Shown here one piece after another: positions 43,198-51,219 of a DNA stretch of 64,000 nucleotides (within the stretch, counting starts at the first letter, position 1; each line of letters starts with the position of its first letter). The position numbers were made by a program, and so were the translations under genes. The stretch is from NCBI GenBank assembly GCA_017429505.1, contig JAFROW010000004.1:1-64000 (forward strand), read 5' to 3'. The stretch is from Clostridia bacterium (GTDB lineage: Bacteria; Bacillota; Clostridia; TANB77; CAG-508). The notes beneath the pieces are model-generated. The model was not told the origin of the DNA. It saw only the letters and a program-made list of their open reading frames with translations, and searched no databases.

Positions 43198-44397
43198 TTA
43201 GTTTTCACTTACAATTCTTTGTGTCTCTTTAGCAATCATAAGTTCCTCATTTGTAGGAACAACATAAACTAAAACTTTTGAATCATCTGCTGAAATTTTA
43301 GATTCTGTAGCAAATGCTTCTTGGTTTGCATCTAGGTCAAGTTTAACTCCCATAAATTCTAGTTTTTCACAGATTTCTTTTCTAGATTCTCTTCCTCTTT
43401 CTCCTACTCCTGCAGTAAATGTTATGACATCAACTCCATTCATAGCAACAGCACATTTTGCAATATAGCTTGCAATTGCATAATGATAATGATCCATTGC
43501 AAGTTTTGCTCTTTCATTTCCTTCTGCAATAGCTTGTTCAATATCTCTGTTATCTGCAGATACTCCTGAAATTCCTAATAATCCTGATTTTTTATTAAGC
43601 ATTGTATCAGCTTCTTCAGGTGTCATATTTTCTTTTTTCATAATAAATGTAACAACAGATGGATCTAAATCTCCTGTTCTTGAACCCATTGGAATTCCTG
43701 CAACAGGTGTAAGTCCCATACTTGTTTCAACTGATTTACCATTTTGAATAGCACAAATACTTGCACCTTGTCCAATATGGCAATTTATAATTCTTAAATC
43801 TTCAATTGGTTTATTTAAAATTTCTGCAATTCTTCTTGAAACAAACATGTGTGATGTTCCATGGAATCCATATTTTCTAACTCCATATTTTTCATAATAT
43901 TCATAAGGAATTGGATAAATATATCTTTCTTGGGGAATAGTTTGATGGAATGCTGTATCAAATACACCTACATTTGGCTTACTTGGCATTTCTTTTTGAC
44001 AAGCTCTAACGCCTAAAATTCCTGCAGGATTATGTAATGGTGCAAGTGGAACACATTCTTCAACCGCATCTAATACTTTTTCATCTATTAAAACTGAAGA
44101 GTTGAATTTTTCTCCTCCATGAACCATTCTATGTCCTACTGCGTCTATTTCATCTAATGATTTTATAACTCCATAATCTTGATCTAATAATTGCTCCATA
44201 ACAACTTTTAAAGCTTCTGAATGATCTTTTACAGCTTTTTCTATTTTTATTTTTTCTCCATTAACTTTGTGTGTTAAAAATGCTTTTTCACTTCCTATTC
44301 TTTCGAAATATCCTGAACAAAGTGTTTCCTCTGTTTCCATATCAATTACTTGATATTTTAATGATGAACTTCCACTGTTTAATACTAAAATTTTCAT
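43198..44397 (-). CDS. ackA: Acetate kinase (first copy)
   Basis: 399 residues with the full acetokinase motif set (LVLNSGSSSLKYQVI, VGHRMVHGG, DTAFHQTI, KYGFHGTSHMFVSRR, CHIGQGASICAI, TAGVGERGRE). Downstream of pta in the same direction. Its stop is 17 bp before the TTG start of the frameshifted gene. Confidence 0.95.
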   Translation of the reverse strand: MKILVLNSGSSSLKYQVIDMETEETLCSGYFERIGSEKAFLTHKVNGEKIKIEKAVKDHSEALKVVMEQLLDQDYGVIKSLDEIDAVGHRMVHGGEKFNSSVLIDEKVLDAVEECVPLAPLHNPAGILGVRACQKEMPSKPNVGVFDTAFHQTIPQERYIYPIPYEYYEKYGVRKYGFHGTSHMFVSRRIAEILNKPIEDLRIINCHIGQGASICAIQNGKSVETSMGLTPVAGIPMGSRTGDLDPSVVTFIMKKENMTPEEADTMLNKKSGLLGISGVSADNRDIEQAIAEGNERAKLAMDHYHYAIASYIAKCAVAMNGVDVITFTAGVGERGRESRKEICEKLEFMGVKLDLDANQEAFATESKISADDSKVLVYVVPTNEELMIAKETQRIVSEN

Positions 44398-44488
44398 TTT
44401 AAAATTCCTCCCTTTTTTAATTGGTAATTTTTTTAATATATATAACCAATTGTATATATTATATTAATTATAAATTTAATAACTATAT

Positions 44489-44692
44489 TTATATTTCTAA
44501 GTCTTCTTCTTTTATTATTCTGTCTTCAATATCATCTGCAAGTACTCTTAATGAACATGCCTCTCTTCTGACTATATCAGGCGTTTCATCATATTCATAT
44601 CCTGGTTGTTTTTCTTTATCAGATGCCCACATGTCTAGTTCTAGTGATGCTAAAAATAATTCTTGTGCTTTTTTATTTTTGAATTCACGCAT
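44489..44692 (-). CDS. Small hypothetical protein between pta and ackA
   Basis: 67 residues, acidic and helical (KKAQELFLASLELDMWASDK; DDIEDRIIKEEDLEI). It follows pta by 15 bp with its own ribosome site (GAGAGATAATT region). No family recognised. Confidence 0.6.
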   Translation of the reverse strand: MREFKNKKAQELFLASLELDMWASDKEKQPGYEYDETPDIVRREACSLRVLADDIEDRIIKEEDLEI

Positions 44693-44707
44693 AATTATCT
44701 CTCCATT

Positions 44708-45703
44708 CTATTGCTGTGCCTGTACTGCTGTTATTGCAACAACTCCTACGATATCATCTGCAGAACATCCTCTAGACAAGTCATTTACAGGTTTTGCTAT
44801 TCCTTGGCATAAAGGTCCATAAGCTTCTGCTTTTGCTAACCTTTGTGTTAGCTTATATCCAATATTTCCTGCATTTAAATCTGGGAATATTAAAACATTT
44901 GCATTTCCTTCAATTGGGCTTCCCGGAGCTTTTGATTTTGAAACTTCAGGAATTATAGCGGCATCTACTTGTAATTCCCCATCCACCAGTAAATTTGGTT
45001 CTTTTTCTTTAACAAGTTTTGTAGCTTCAATTACTTTTTCTGTTAATTCTGATTTTGCACTTCCATAAGTAGAATATGAAAGCATTGCAACTTTTGGCTC
45101 ACTACCTACTAAATTTTCAAAACTTTTTGCAGAAGAAATTGCAATTTCTGATAATTCATCCGCATTAGGATTTTCAACTAATCCACTATCTCCATATATA
45201 AATGTACCATGTTCTCCATATTCGCAATTAGGCACACACATAACAAAAAAAGCAGAAACTAATTTCGTATTTGGCGCTGTTTTAAGAATTTGAAGTGCAG
45301 GTCTTAGAGTATTTGATGTAGAGTGTGCTGCACCTGAAACTAAGCCATCTGCTTCGCCAAGCTTTAACATCATCATACCATAATAAATAGGCTCTTCTAT
45401 TAATTTTGAAGCTTCCTCTAGAGTCATACCTTTAGCTTGTCTTAATTCAAATAACCTTTGAGCATATTCTTGTTTTTTAGAAGATGATGGAATATCAATT
45501 ATTTCTACTCCTGTTAAATCTATATTATTTTCTTTGCTGTCATTTTCTATTTGTGCTTTATTTCCAAGTAAAACTACTTTAGCAAATCCTTGTGCAATTA
45601 CTTTACTTGCAGCTTCTAGAACCCTTTTGTCTTCTGCTTCTGGTAAAATAATTGTTTTAATATCTTGTTTTGCTCTTTGTTTTATGTTTTCAATAAATGA
45701 CAT
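44708..45703 (-). CDS. pta: Phosphate acetyltransferase
   Basis: 331 residues, the short clostridial form. TIILPEAEDKRVLEAASKVI at the start; the catalytic region GLVSGAAHSTSNTLRPALQI, FIYGDSGLVENPNADELSEI and FPDLNAGNIGYKLTQRLAKA. Converts acetyl-CoA to acetyl phosphate for the acetate kinases downstream. Confidence 0.95.
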   Translation of the reverse strand: MSFIENIKQRAKQDIKTIILPEAEDKRVLEAASKVIAQGFAKVVLLGNKAQIENDSKENNIDLTGVEIIDIPSSSKKQEYAQRLFELRQAKGMTLEEASKLIEEPIYYGMMMLKLGEADGLVSGAAHSTSNTLRPALQILKTAPNTKLVSAFFVMCVPNCEYGEHGTFIYGDSGLVENPNADELSEIAISSAKSFENLVGSEPKVAMLSYSTYGSAKSELTEKVIEATKLVKEKEPNLLVDGELQVDAAIIPEVSKSKAPGSPIEGNANVLIFPDLNAGNIGYKLTQRLAKAEAYGPLCQGIAKPVNDLSRGCSADDIVGVVAITAVQAQQ

Positions 45704-45909
45704 TTTTTTCCCTCCCTCTTTAATTTATATGCAAAGTATATCATTATTTTAGGAAAATATCAACTATTTTGAGAAATTTTTTAAAACTTAATTTGAGAAA
45801 TTTTTAAAGCTTAATATGAGAATTTTTTTTAATTGAGTATTTTAATATACTACAATTTATGATCTTTACCATTAGTTCATATGAGTAAATAATATATTTT
45901 TATTAAAAA

Positions 45910-46119
45910 TTTGTAAAGCATTTTTCAAACCAAACAAAGTATATGAAACCTATTAAAATAATACTAATATTACGCGCAAGAATCAAAAATAAACGTTTTT
46001 TATCAAAGTAGAGCTTTCTTTTGACTAAAAACTCGTTGAAAATGCATTCTGATAAATCCTCAGCTTACTATCAAAAAAGGGGGTGCGTAGAAATTTTTTA
46101 TAGTAATAAATATATTTTG
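45910..46119. repeat. Direct repeat R2 (right of the acetate block)
   Basis: About 210 bp with the same ordered blocks as R1, strongest in the first ~60 and last ~85 bases. It lies between pta and the plus-strand gene at 46257. Bases 45704-45909 contain A+T-rich repeats of AATTTGAGAAATTTTTAAA type and no gene. Confidence 0.75.
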
Positions 46120-46161
46120 TATTACATTCGATTATTTATATATAGTTTTTTAAGATTTTAT

Positions 46162-46190
46162 GTTTACAAAACATAATTTATGTGATATAA
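46162..46190 (+). promoter_or_regulatory. Promoter of the plus-strand gene at 46257
   Basis: TTTACA (46162-46167), 17 bp, TATAAT (46185-46190). A palindromic ATGTTTACAAAACAT covers the -35 region. Ribosome site AAGGAGGAGG precedes the ATG. Confidence 0.7.
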
Positions 46191-46256
46191 TACTCTCAAT
46201 GTGGTCAAGTACCGCTGAGCAACTATAAACTTCGCCACCATTATAAGGAGGAGGAA

Positions 46257-46706
46257 ATGAATTCGACAGAAATAATAAATGCTTTTGTAAAAAGAGTTGT
46301 AGAAACAACTGAAGAATGTGAATTTGAGATGCTTATGAAAGACCTCGGAGATTTAAGCTGTTACGTCGAAGACGTCGACAATAGAGAAAACTCGGACTAT
46401 CGGACTATTGTTGAAAAATTTGATGAAAATTTCAAGTTTAATCCTGAATATTTTCGATTTGAACTCGCATTTCAACTTAATGACGAACTGTGGAGAAATA
46501 AACATTCTTTATTTGAAACATATAAGATATGTTACTCCATCAAATTGTTAGGCGATTATAATACCATAGGTACATGCCGTAATAACGTAGAAAACATAAA
46601 ATTTGTAGAATACTTGTTTGAAGAAGCAAGTCTTGCCAATGGCATGTCCTTTTTCAAAGCAATCAAAATGTTGAAACGTAACCCTTTCAAAAAAGACAAA
46701 AAATAA
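46257..46706 (+). CDS. Hypothetical protein of foreign codon use
   Basis: 149 residues, helical (NAFVKRVVETTEECEFEMLM; FNPEYFRFELAFQLNDELW). Codons such as CTC, GTC, TCG, CGA, CGT and one in-frame CGG (near 46400, in NSDYRT) are rare or absent in the neighbouring genes, which suggests horizontal origin. If CGG really shifts the frame in this organism the gene would be misread, yet frame 0 looks protein-like to its end. Transcribed alone, with its own promoter and terminator. Function unknown. Confidence 0.65.
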   Translation: MNSTEIINAFVKRVVETTEECEFEMLMKDLGDLSCYVEDVDNRENSDYRTIVEKFDENFKFNPEYFRFELAFQLNDELWRNKHSLFETYKICYSIKLLGDYNTIGTCRNNVENIKFVEYLFEEASLANGMSFFKAIKMLKRNPFKKDKK

Positions 46707-46727
46707 TTTTTTCGAATTCACCACCAA

Positions 46728-46772
46728 AAAGGGCGTCCAAATTATTTCCTTGGGCGCCCTTGAGCTTTTTAA
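46728..46772 (+). terminator. Terminator after the 46257 gene
   Basis: GGGCG-CCAA pairs with TTGG-CGCCC across a short loop and is followed by TTGAGCTTTTTAA. Confidence 0.8.
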
Positions 46773-46849
46773 TCAAAATTAATATTAAAATAGACGAAAC
46801 AAAATGATAAAAAATATACCATTTTGCCCCGCTCCCTTTGGCAACTCAA

Positions 46850-48250
46850 TTATTTAGTTTTAATATTCTTTACAGAACTCCACTTGCTATAAACTTTCTT
46901 GCCGCCAACTTTTCTGTAAGTCCTAACTCTTACATAATATTTCTTTTTAGATTTTAATTTTTTTATAGTTTTTGATATTGTTTTATTCTTGCTTATAGTT
47001 ACTGATTTTTTATTTTTTGTAAATTTTTTATCAGTTGCTACTTGAACTTGATATCCTGTAGCTTTAGATATTTTTTTCCAATTTACAGTTAATTTTTTCT
47101 TAGCTCCCTTTACCTTTGAGATCTTAGTTTTTTCTGTTGCAGTTGTTGTTTTTAAAATATCAGAAAAAGGTCCAGTATATGTTGTACCATTTACAGTTCT
47201 AAGAGCTTTTACTTTTAATTTATATGTAGTTCCAGATTGTAAACCATAAACTTTTCCGCCATTACTATATGAAGTTCCTAAGTTTTCATATTTTTTCTTT
47301 TTAGAGTTATACATATATACTTCATATTTATCTGCTGTTTCATTTTGCAAATTCCATGTTATATCAAATGAAGTAGTTTTTTGATTTTGAGCCTTTAAGC
47401 CTGTTACTTTGTCTGGTTCTAACAATCTCACAGCAATATCTTCCGTATAATTTACTGAAGGATTTGCCTTCAAAGCAATTGTAATTGTAGATGTTCCTTT
47501 TCCTACTGCATTAAATGTTCCATCTGAATTCATTTTTATTACATTTGAGTTGCTGCTAGAAAATATATAATCACTTGCATCTCCAACGCTATAGAAAAGA
47601 TCTGTAGATTTATTCTTAATACCAAATATGTATGAACCTTCATTTCCAATATTCATAAATGATATGCTATTAGAGTTTGTTGTTTTTCTTGCATACATTT
47701 TTAAATTTTCATTAATTACAGAAACATTATAAGTTATATTTTGTGTTCCTGTTTTTGAGGTTTCTAAAGATGCATCATACATACTGAAATTTTGAACCCA
47801 ATAATATACATTACCATTTTTAAAACATCCAATTCCAATTGATTTGAAACTATTATCTAATATGTTTGATTTATGAGTTGCTGAATTCATCCATCTTTTC
47901 ATTACATCACTTGAAGTTGTCATTCCACAAGCTATATTTTCTCCATGTGATTTAGAACAAATTGTAAAACATATAGTTCCATCAGGACGTGTATGGTCAA
48001 AATTTAGAGCTAATTCTGCTGCTCTTGTCATTGCGACTTCTTGTAGCTCTGCATCCATTTTTAAGGGTTCAGCACCATTTGCTTTTCTTTCATCATTTAC
48101 TAATTGTAATACTTCAGTTGCCTTTGTAAAATCCATTGTTCCATTTACCTTTACATCTATTGTATTTGTTGCTAATACCTTATTTGATAAAAATAATATT
48201 GTAAGTATAAATACTAATCCTAATAATTTAATTTTGTTTTTTAATTTCAT
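46850..48250 (-). CDS. Secreted CAP-domain protein with Ig-like and fibronectin type III domains
   Basis: 466 residues from the ATG at 48250 (the ATG at 48259 lies inside the AAAGGAGATG ribosome site). Signal peptide ~1-27; CAP/SCP domain ~40-160 (LVNDERKANGAEPLKMDAEL, FDHTRPDG, HGENIACG, HKSNILDNSFKSIGIG); Ig-like segment ~175-285; two FN3 domains ~290-466 with a very basic C-terminus. CAP proteins are extracellular with diverse roles; cell-wall binding through the basic tail is possible. Confidence 0.88.
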   Translation of the reverse strand: MKLKNKIKLLGLVFILTILFLSNKVLATNTIDVKVNGTMDFTKATEVLQLVNDERKANGAEPLKMDAELQEVAMTRAAELALNFDHTRPDGTICFTICSKSHGENIACGMTTSSDVMKRWMNSATHKSNILDNSFKSIGIGCFKNGNVYYWVQNFSMYDASLETSKTGTQNITYNVSVINENLKMYARKTTNSNSISFMNIGNEGSYIFGIKNKSTDLFYSVGDASDYIFSSSNSNVIKMNSDGTFNAVGKGTSTITIALKANPSVNYTEDIAVRLLEPDKVTGLKAQNQKTTSFDITWNLQNETADKYEVYMYNSKKKKYENLGTSYSNGGKVYGLQSGTTYKLKVKALRTVNGTTYTGPFSDILKTTTATEKTKISKVKGAKKKLTVNWKKISKATGYQVQVATDKKFTKNKKSVTISKNKTISKTIKKLKSKKKYYVRVRTYRKVGGKKVYSKWSSVKNIKTK

Positions 48251-48295
48251 TTTCAACATCTCCTTTATTTTTTTTACATAACATTTATTATTAAA

Positions 48296-49456
48296 TTATG
48301 CTTCTCGCTCTCTTTTTATTATATCTATATACATTCTAGCTCTTTCTTGTATCATAAAAGATAAACATTTGAGCCTTTCGTCTGAAACATTGTATAATTG
48401 ATGTTTTGAAAACTTAAAAGTTATCAGTTTTCTAAGAATTTCTATATGTGATTTATTACAAAAAGTTTCAACTAAATTTTTGTATGAAGTCCCATAATAT
48501 GAAATCATAGTTGAATCACTATTTATGTATTGTTTGAATTTTTCCATGTCTTCAAAAACATCAGGTATTGCTTTTGAAAGAAGTCCTTCTCCATTATCAA
48601 ATATAGGTGCAAAATCTTCTATTTCGCCTGTTGAGTTGTTTCTAATAAATCCGAAATTTCCAAAATGCCTATCTACATTTGAAATTAAAGAATCAAATAA
48701 AATCATATCTGCAAATTTATTTTCGAATCCTTTATTTTTTACATATTCATAAACAGCATTTATTCCACCAGTTTTAATAATATCTCCTGCTTGTATATAT
48801 GATTTTTCTTTTGATGTAAAAAGCTTACAAGTTGTACAGAGCATGTTTTTCCATCTTTCCAAATCATATTTTACATGATCTATGCCCATTGCATCTAATA
48901 ACTGGCTACTATAGTACTCACTATATGGTTCAAATCCTGTATTAGAAAAATTCCAACTTTCTGTACTTCCTTTATATAAATAAACTTCTCCATCAATTCT
49001 TCTCCACGCTTTAGGCAAAGCACCATTTGTTGTAAATTCAGGTGAAGTAATTAAGTCTTTTATTTTTGATGAATACCCTGTAAATGCAATTAAAGATAAC
49101 ACCTCGGAAAAATCATTATCAAATAAATTATAATCGCTAAATTTCAAATTTTCATCTTGTACTATCCAATAACTATCTGTAAGTGAAAGTCCTTTACTTA
49201 TGTCTATAATTCCTTTTGTGTCATTTAAACTTAAGTTCATAGCTTCAAGTATTTGATGTACATAAGCTCTGTTTTTCGGAATTATTCTTGATTTAATAAA
49301 TCCTATTAAATTTTCAGAATTTATTTCTTTTTGTAGATTTATTGGAAATATCTTTTTATTTTCTTCTAAAACATTTATATCTGTTATCTCTAAGCCTAAT
49401 TTATTATCCATCTCAAATGACAATAGGTTTTTGTCAAATAGTTTTAAATAATACAT
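48296..49456 (-). CDS. HipA-like protein kinase
   Basis: 386 residues. HipA-C-like catalytic features: LFDSLISNVDRHFGNFGFIR (catalytic loop D-x-H-x-x-N) and FAPIFDNGEGLL (metal-binding D-N-G). The N-terminal part (~1-140) is not the usual HipA N1 domain. There is no HipB-type HTH partner beside it, so it is a stand-alone kinase or an orphan toxin-like protein. Confidence 0.7.
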   Translation of the reverse strand: MYYLKLFDKNLLSFEMDNKLGLEITDINVLEENKKIFPINLQKEINSENLIGFIKSRIIPKNRAYVHQILEAMNLSLNDTKGIIDISKGLSLTDSYWIVQDENLKFSDYNLFDNDFSEVLSLIAFTGYSSKIKDLITSPEFTTNGALPKAWRRIDGEVYLYKGSTESWNFSNTGFEPYSEYYSSQLLDAMGIDHVKYDLERWKNMLCTTCKLFTSKEKSYIQAGDIIKTGGINAVYEYVKNKGFENKFADMILFDSLISNVDRHFGNFGFIRNNSTGEIEDFAPIFDNGEGLLSKAIPDVFEDMEKFKQYINSDSTMISYYGTSYKNLVETFCNKSHIEILRKLITFKFSKHQLYNVSDERLKCLSFMIQERARMYIDIIKREREA

Positions 49457-49579
49457 TTTATTACTCTCTTTCTTTTTCTTTTAAAAACATTTTACTATAA
49501 GTATAAGAAAAAATCAAGAAATTTTTGAATTATTATAACTCACATAAATCCCATCGTTTCATTCTTATTTACATAATAT

Positions 49580-49608
49580 CTGACTTCTTATTAAAAATTT
49601 GATATAAT
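49580..49608 (+). promoter_or_regulatory. Promoter of the small gene at 49763
   Basis: CTGACT (49580-49585), 17 bp, TATAAT (49603-49608). The leader contains the hairpin ACTTGGAGG/CCTCCAAGT (49652-49676). Confidence 0.6.
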
Positions 49609-49716
49609 ACTATTATAAATATTTGTTTAGAAACTGATAAGTCATATAAAAACTTGGAGGTTTCTAGCCTCCAAGTAATTACGAAGGAGGTAAAAAATAT
49701 TATTGCTCCATAACAA

Positions 49717-50045
49717 TTAGGTCAGCTAAAGCATGAATTACACTTTACTAGGAGGAATCAATATGAAAACAGATGATAAAACCAAAAAAGCTTTAAAGGA
49801 GTTCTTGGAAAGATTAGAGCTTTTTGAAGAAGCTATGGACATAATGTCCAATAATGATGCTGAAATATACTTTTTATTTACCACTTTGCATAACCACAAT
49901 ACAAAATCCAGAAAAAGTGTAAAAATCAAGTTGTCAAAAGCACTTAAGGAGGTAGCAATTTCTGAAGTAAAGAAAGGAATTACTGAAATCGACGAAGAAC
50001 TTAAAAAATTATAAATTCACAAGTAATTATCTTTAGCTGACCTAA
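49717..50045 (+). repeat. Perfect 15-bp inverted repeat enclosing a small gene
   Basis: TTAGGTCAGCTAAAG at 49717-49731 and its exact reverse complement at 50031-50045 enclose the ribosome site and coding frame. Pairing in the mRNA would close a ~300-nt loop around the gene; as DNA it would resemble ends of a small mobile unit. Confidence 0.75.
49763..50014 (+). CDS. Small helical protein inside an inverted repeat
   Basis: 83 residues from the ATG at 49763 (AGGAGG 7 bp upstream; an in-frame ATG at 49733 precedes it). Helical, with an acidic first half (FLERLELFEEAMDIMSNNDA) and basic middle (NHNTKSRKSVKIKLSKALKE). Single gene with promoter, structured leader and the hairpin AGAGTGTTTACT/AGTAAACACTCT at 50049-50080. 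Function unknown. Confidence 0.65.
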   Translation: MKTDDKTKKALKEFLERLELFEEAMDIMSNNDAEIYFLFTTLHNHNTKSRKSVKIKLSKALKEVAISEVKKGITEIDEELKKL

Positions 50046-50169
50046 CATAGAGTGTTTACTTTTCTTTCAGTAAACACTCTATGCCACTTTAATATAATTA
50101 TTATTTATAATCTTGAATATTCGCTGTCTTTTTATAACACTTTTCATATTATAATAAATCACAATTGAA

Positions 50170-51081
50170 TTAGTTTATCTTTTGTCTCACATATTCATAA
50201 AGTATTACCCCTGTTGCAACAGAAGCATTTAAGCTTTCTGTCTTTCCAAGCATAGGAATTATAATCTTTTCATCAGCCATGTTAAGTATTTCTTTTGAAA
50301 CACCATTTGCTTCATTTCCTATAACAATTATTTTCTTTTTATAATCTACTTCATAAATAGATTTTTTTGCTTTTAAAGAGGTCGTCATTACTTTATAATC
50401 CTTACTTTGCAATTCTTTTAAAGTTTCTTTCAAATTATCACATTCTATAACATTAACCCTAAAAATTGCGCCCATTGTAGAACGTACAACTTTCGGATTA
50501 TATGAGTCTGCTGTTCCTTTTGAAACTAATATTTGTTTTAATCCAACACTATCTGCAGTTCTTAAAATTGTGCCTAAATTGCCTGGATCTTGAATATCAT
50601 CTAAAGCAAGGATAATATCTTCATTTATATTAATGTTTGAAATTCTTGAGGTTTGTTCCGCTTCTTTTCTATTATCTCTTTTATTAGATGCTTCTACTTC
50701 TTTGTTGCCTTCTTTTTTACTAAATACCTCTGCTCCATCAATCTCATCTTTCTTTGGACTATTATCATTTTTTATCTTACCAATTACAGCAAGTACTCCT
50801 TGTGGATTTTCCACATCAGAAATTATTTTGAAAATATTTTGAGGCACATAAATAAAATCAAGTCTTGCCATTTCATATTTTAAATGACTCTCAATCATTT
50901 CTGAATTGTCACATCCATCACATACTACAATATGCTTAATATCCGCATTTTCTTGTATGGCTTCATTTATAACTTTTAGTCCCTCTACTATGAATTCTCC
51001 ATACTCATCTCTATATTTCTTTTCTTTTAATCTTTTTATATGTTTAATAAGACTATTGTCTTTACTAGAAATTCTTTGCAT
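50170..51081 (-). CDS. TrmH/SpoU-family RNA 2'-O-methyltransferase
   Basis: 303 residues from the ATG at 51081 (AAAGGAGC upstream; the longer frame lacks a site). N-terminal substrate-binding domain (GEFIVEGLKVINEAIQENAD), then the SPOUT domain with motif 1 ILALDDIQDPGNLGTILRTA, motif 2 IVIGNEANGVSKE and motif 3 PMLGKTESLNASVATGVILY. A ~50-residue Lys/Glu/Asn-rich insertion (~105-155) separates them. Likely methylates 23S rRNA or tRNA ribose. Confidence 0.9.
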   Translation of the reverse strand: MQRISSKDNSLIKHIKRLKEKKYRDEYGEFIVEGLKVINEAIQENADIKHIVVCDGCDNSEMIESHLKYEMARLDFIYVPQNIFKIISDVENPQGVLAVIGKIKNDNSPKKDEIDGAEVFSKKEGNKEVEASNKRDNRKEAEQTSRISNININEDIILALDDIQDPGNLGTILRTADSVGLKQILVSKGTADSYNPKVVRSTMGAIFRVNVIECDNLKETLKELQSKDYKVMTTSLKAKKSIYEVDYKKKIIVIGNEANGVSKEILNMADEKIIIPMLGKTESLNASVATGVILYEYVRQKIN

Positions 51082-51114
51082 TATTCTGCTCCTTTTTTTA
51101 TATATATTGCGCGA

Positions 51115-51197
51115 AGATAGATTTATTTTTAGAATTTTAGGAGGCAACCGAGTGGGAATCACTTGGAGGTGCCTGAGATATAAAAATAAATCTATCT
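51115..51197. repeat. Long hairpin between lepA and the TrmH-family gene
   Basis: A perfect 17-bp outer stem (51115-51131 with 51181-51197) and an inner imperfect GC-richer stem (AGGCA-CC-AGTG with CACT-GG-TGCCT, 51139-51175). No T run follows, so it is not a plain terminator; a structured RNA or processing site is possible. Confidence 0.7.
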
Positions 51198-51219
51198 AGG
51201 AGCAATTAATCTTTAATTA

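Noticed and set aside
32861..46850. Short shared GGGGACGGGGCAAAAAT / ATTTTGCCCCGCTCCC texts near 32870 and 46830
   Set aside because: Only ~16 bp of inexact, inverted similarity; not enough to call a repeat family.
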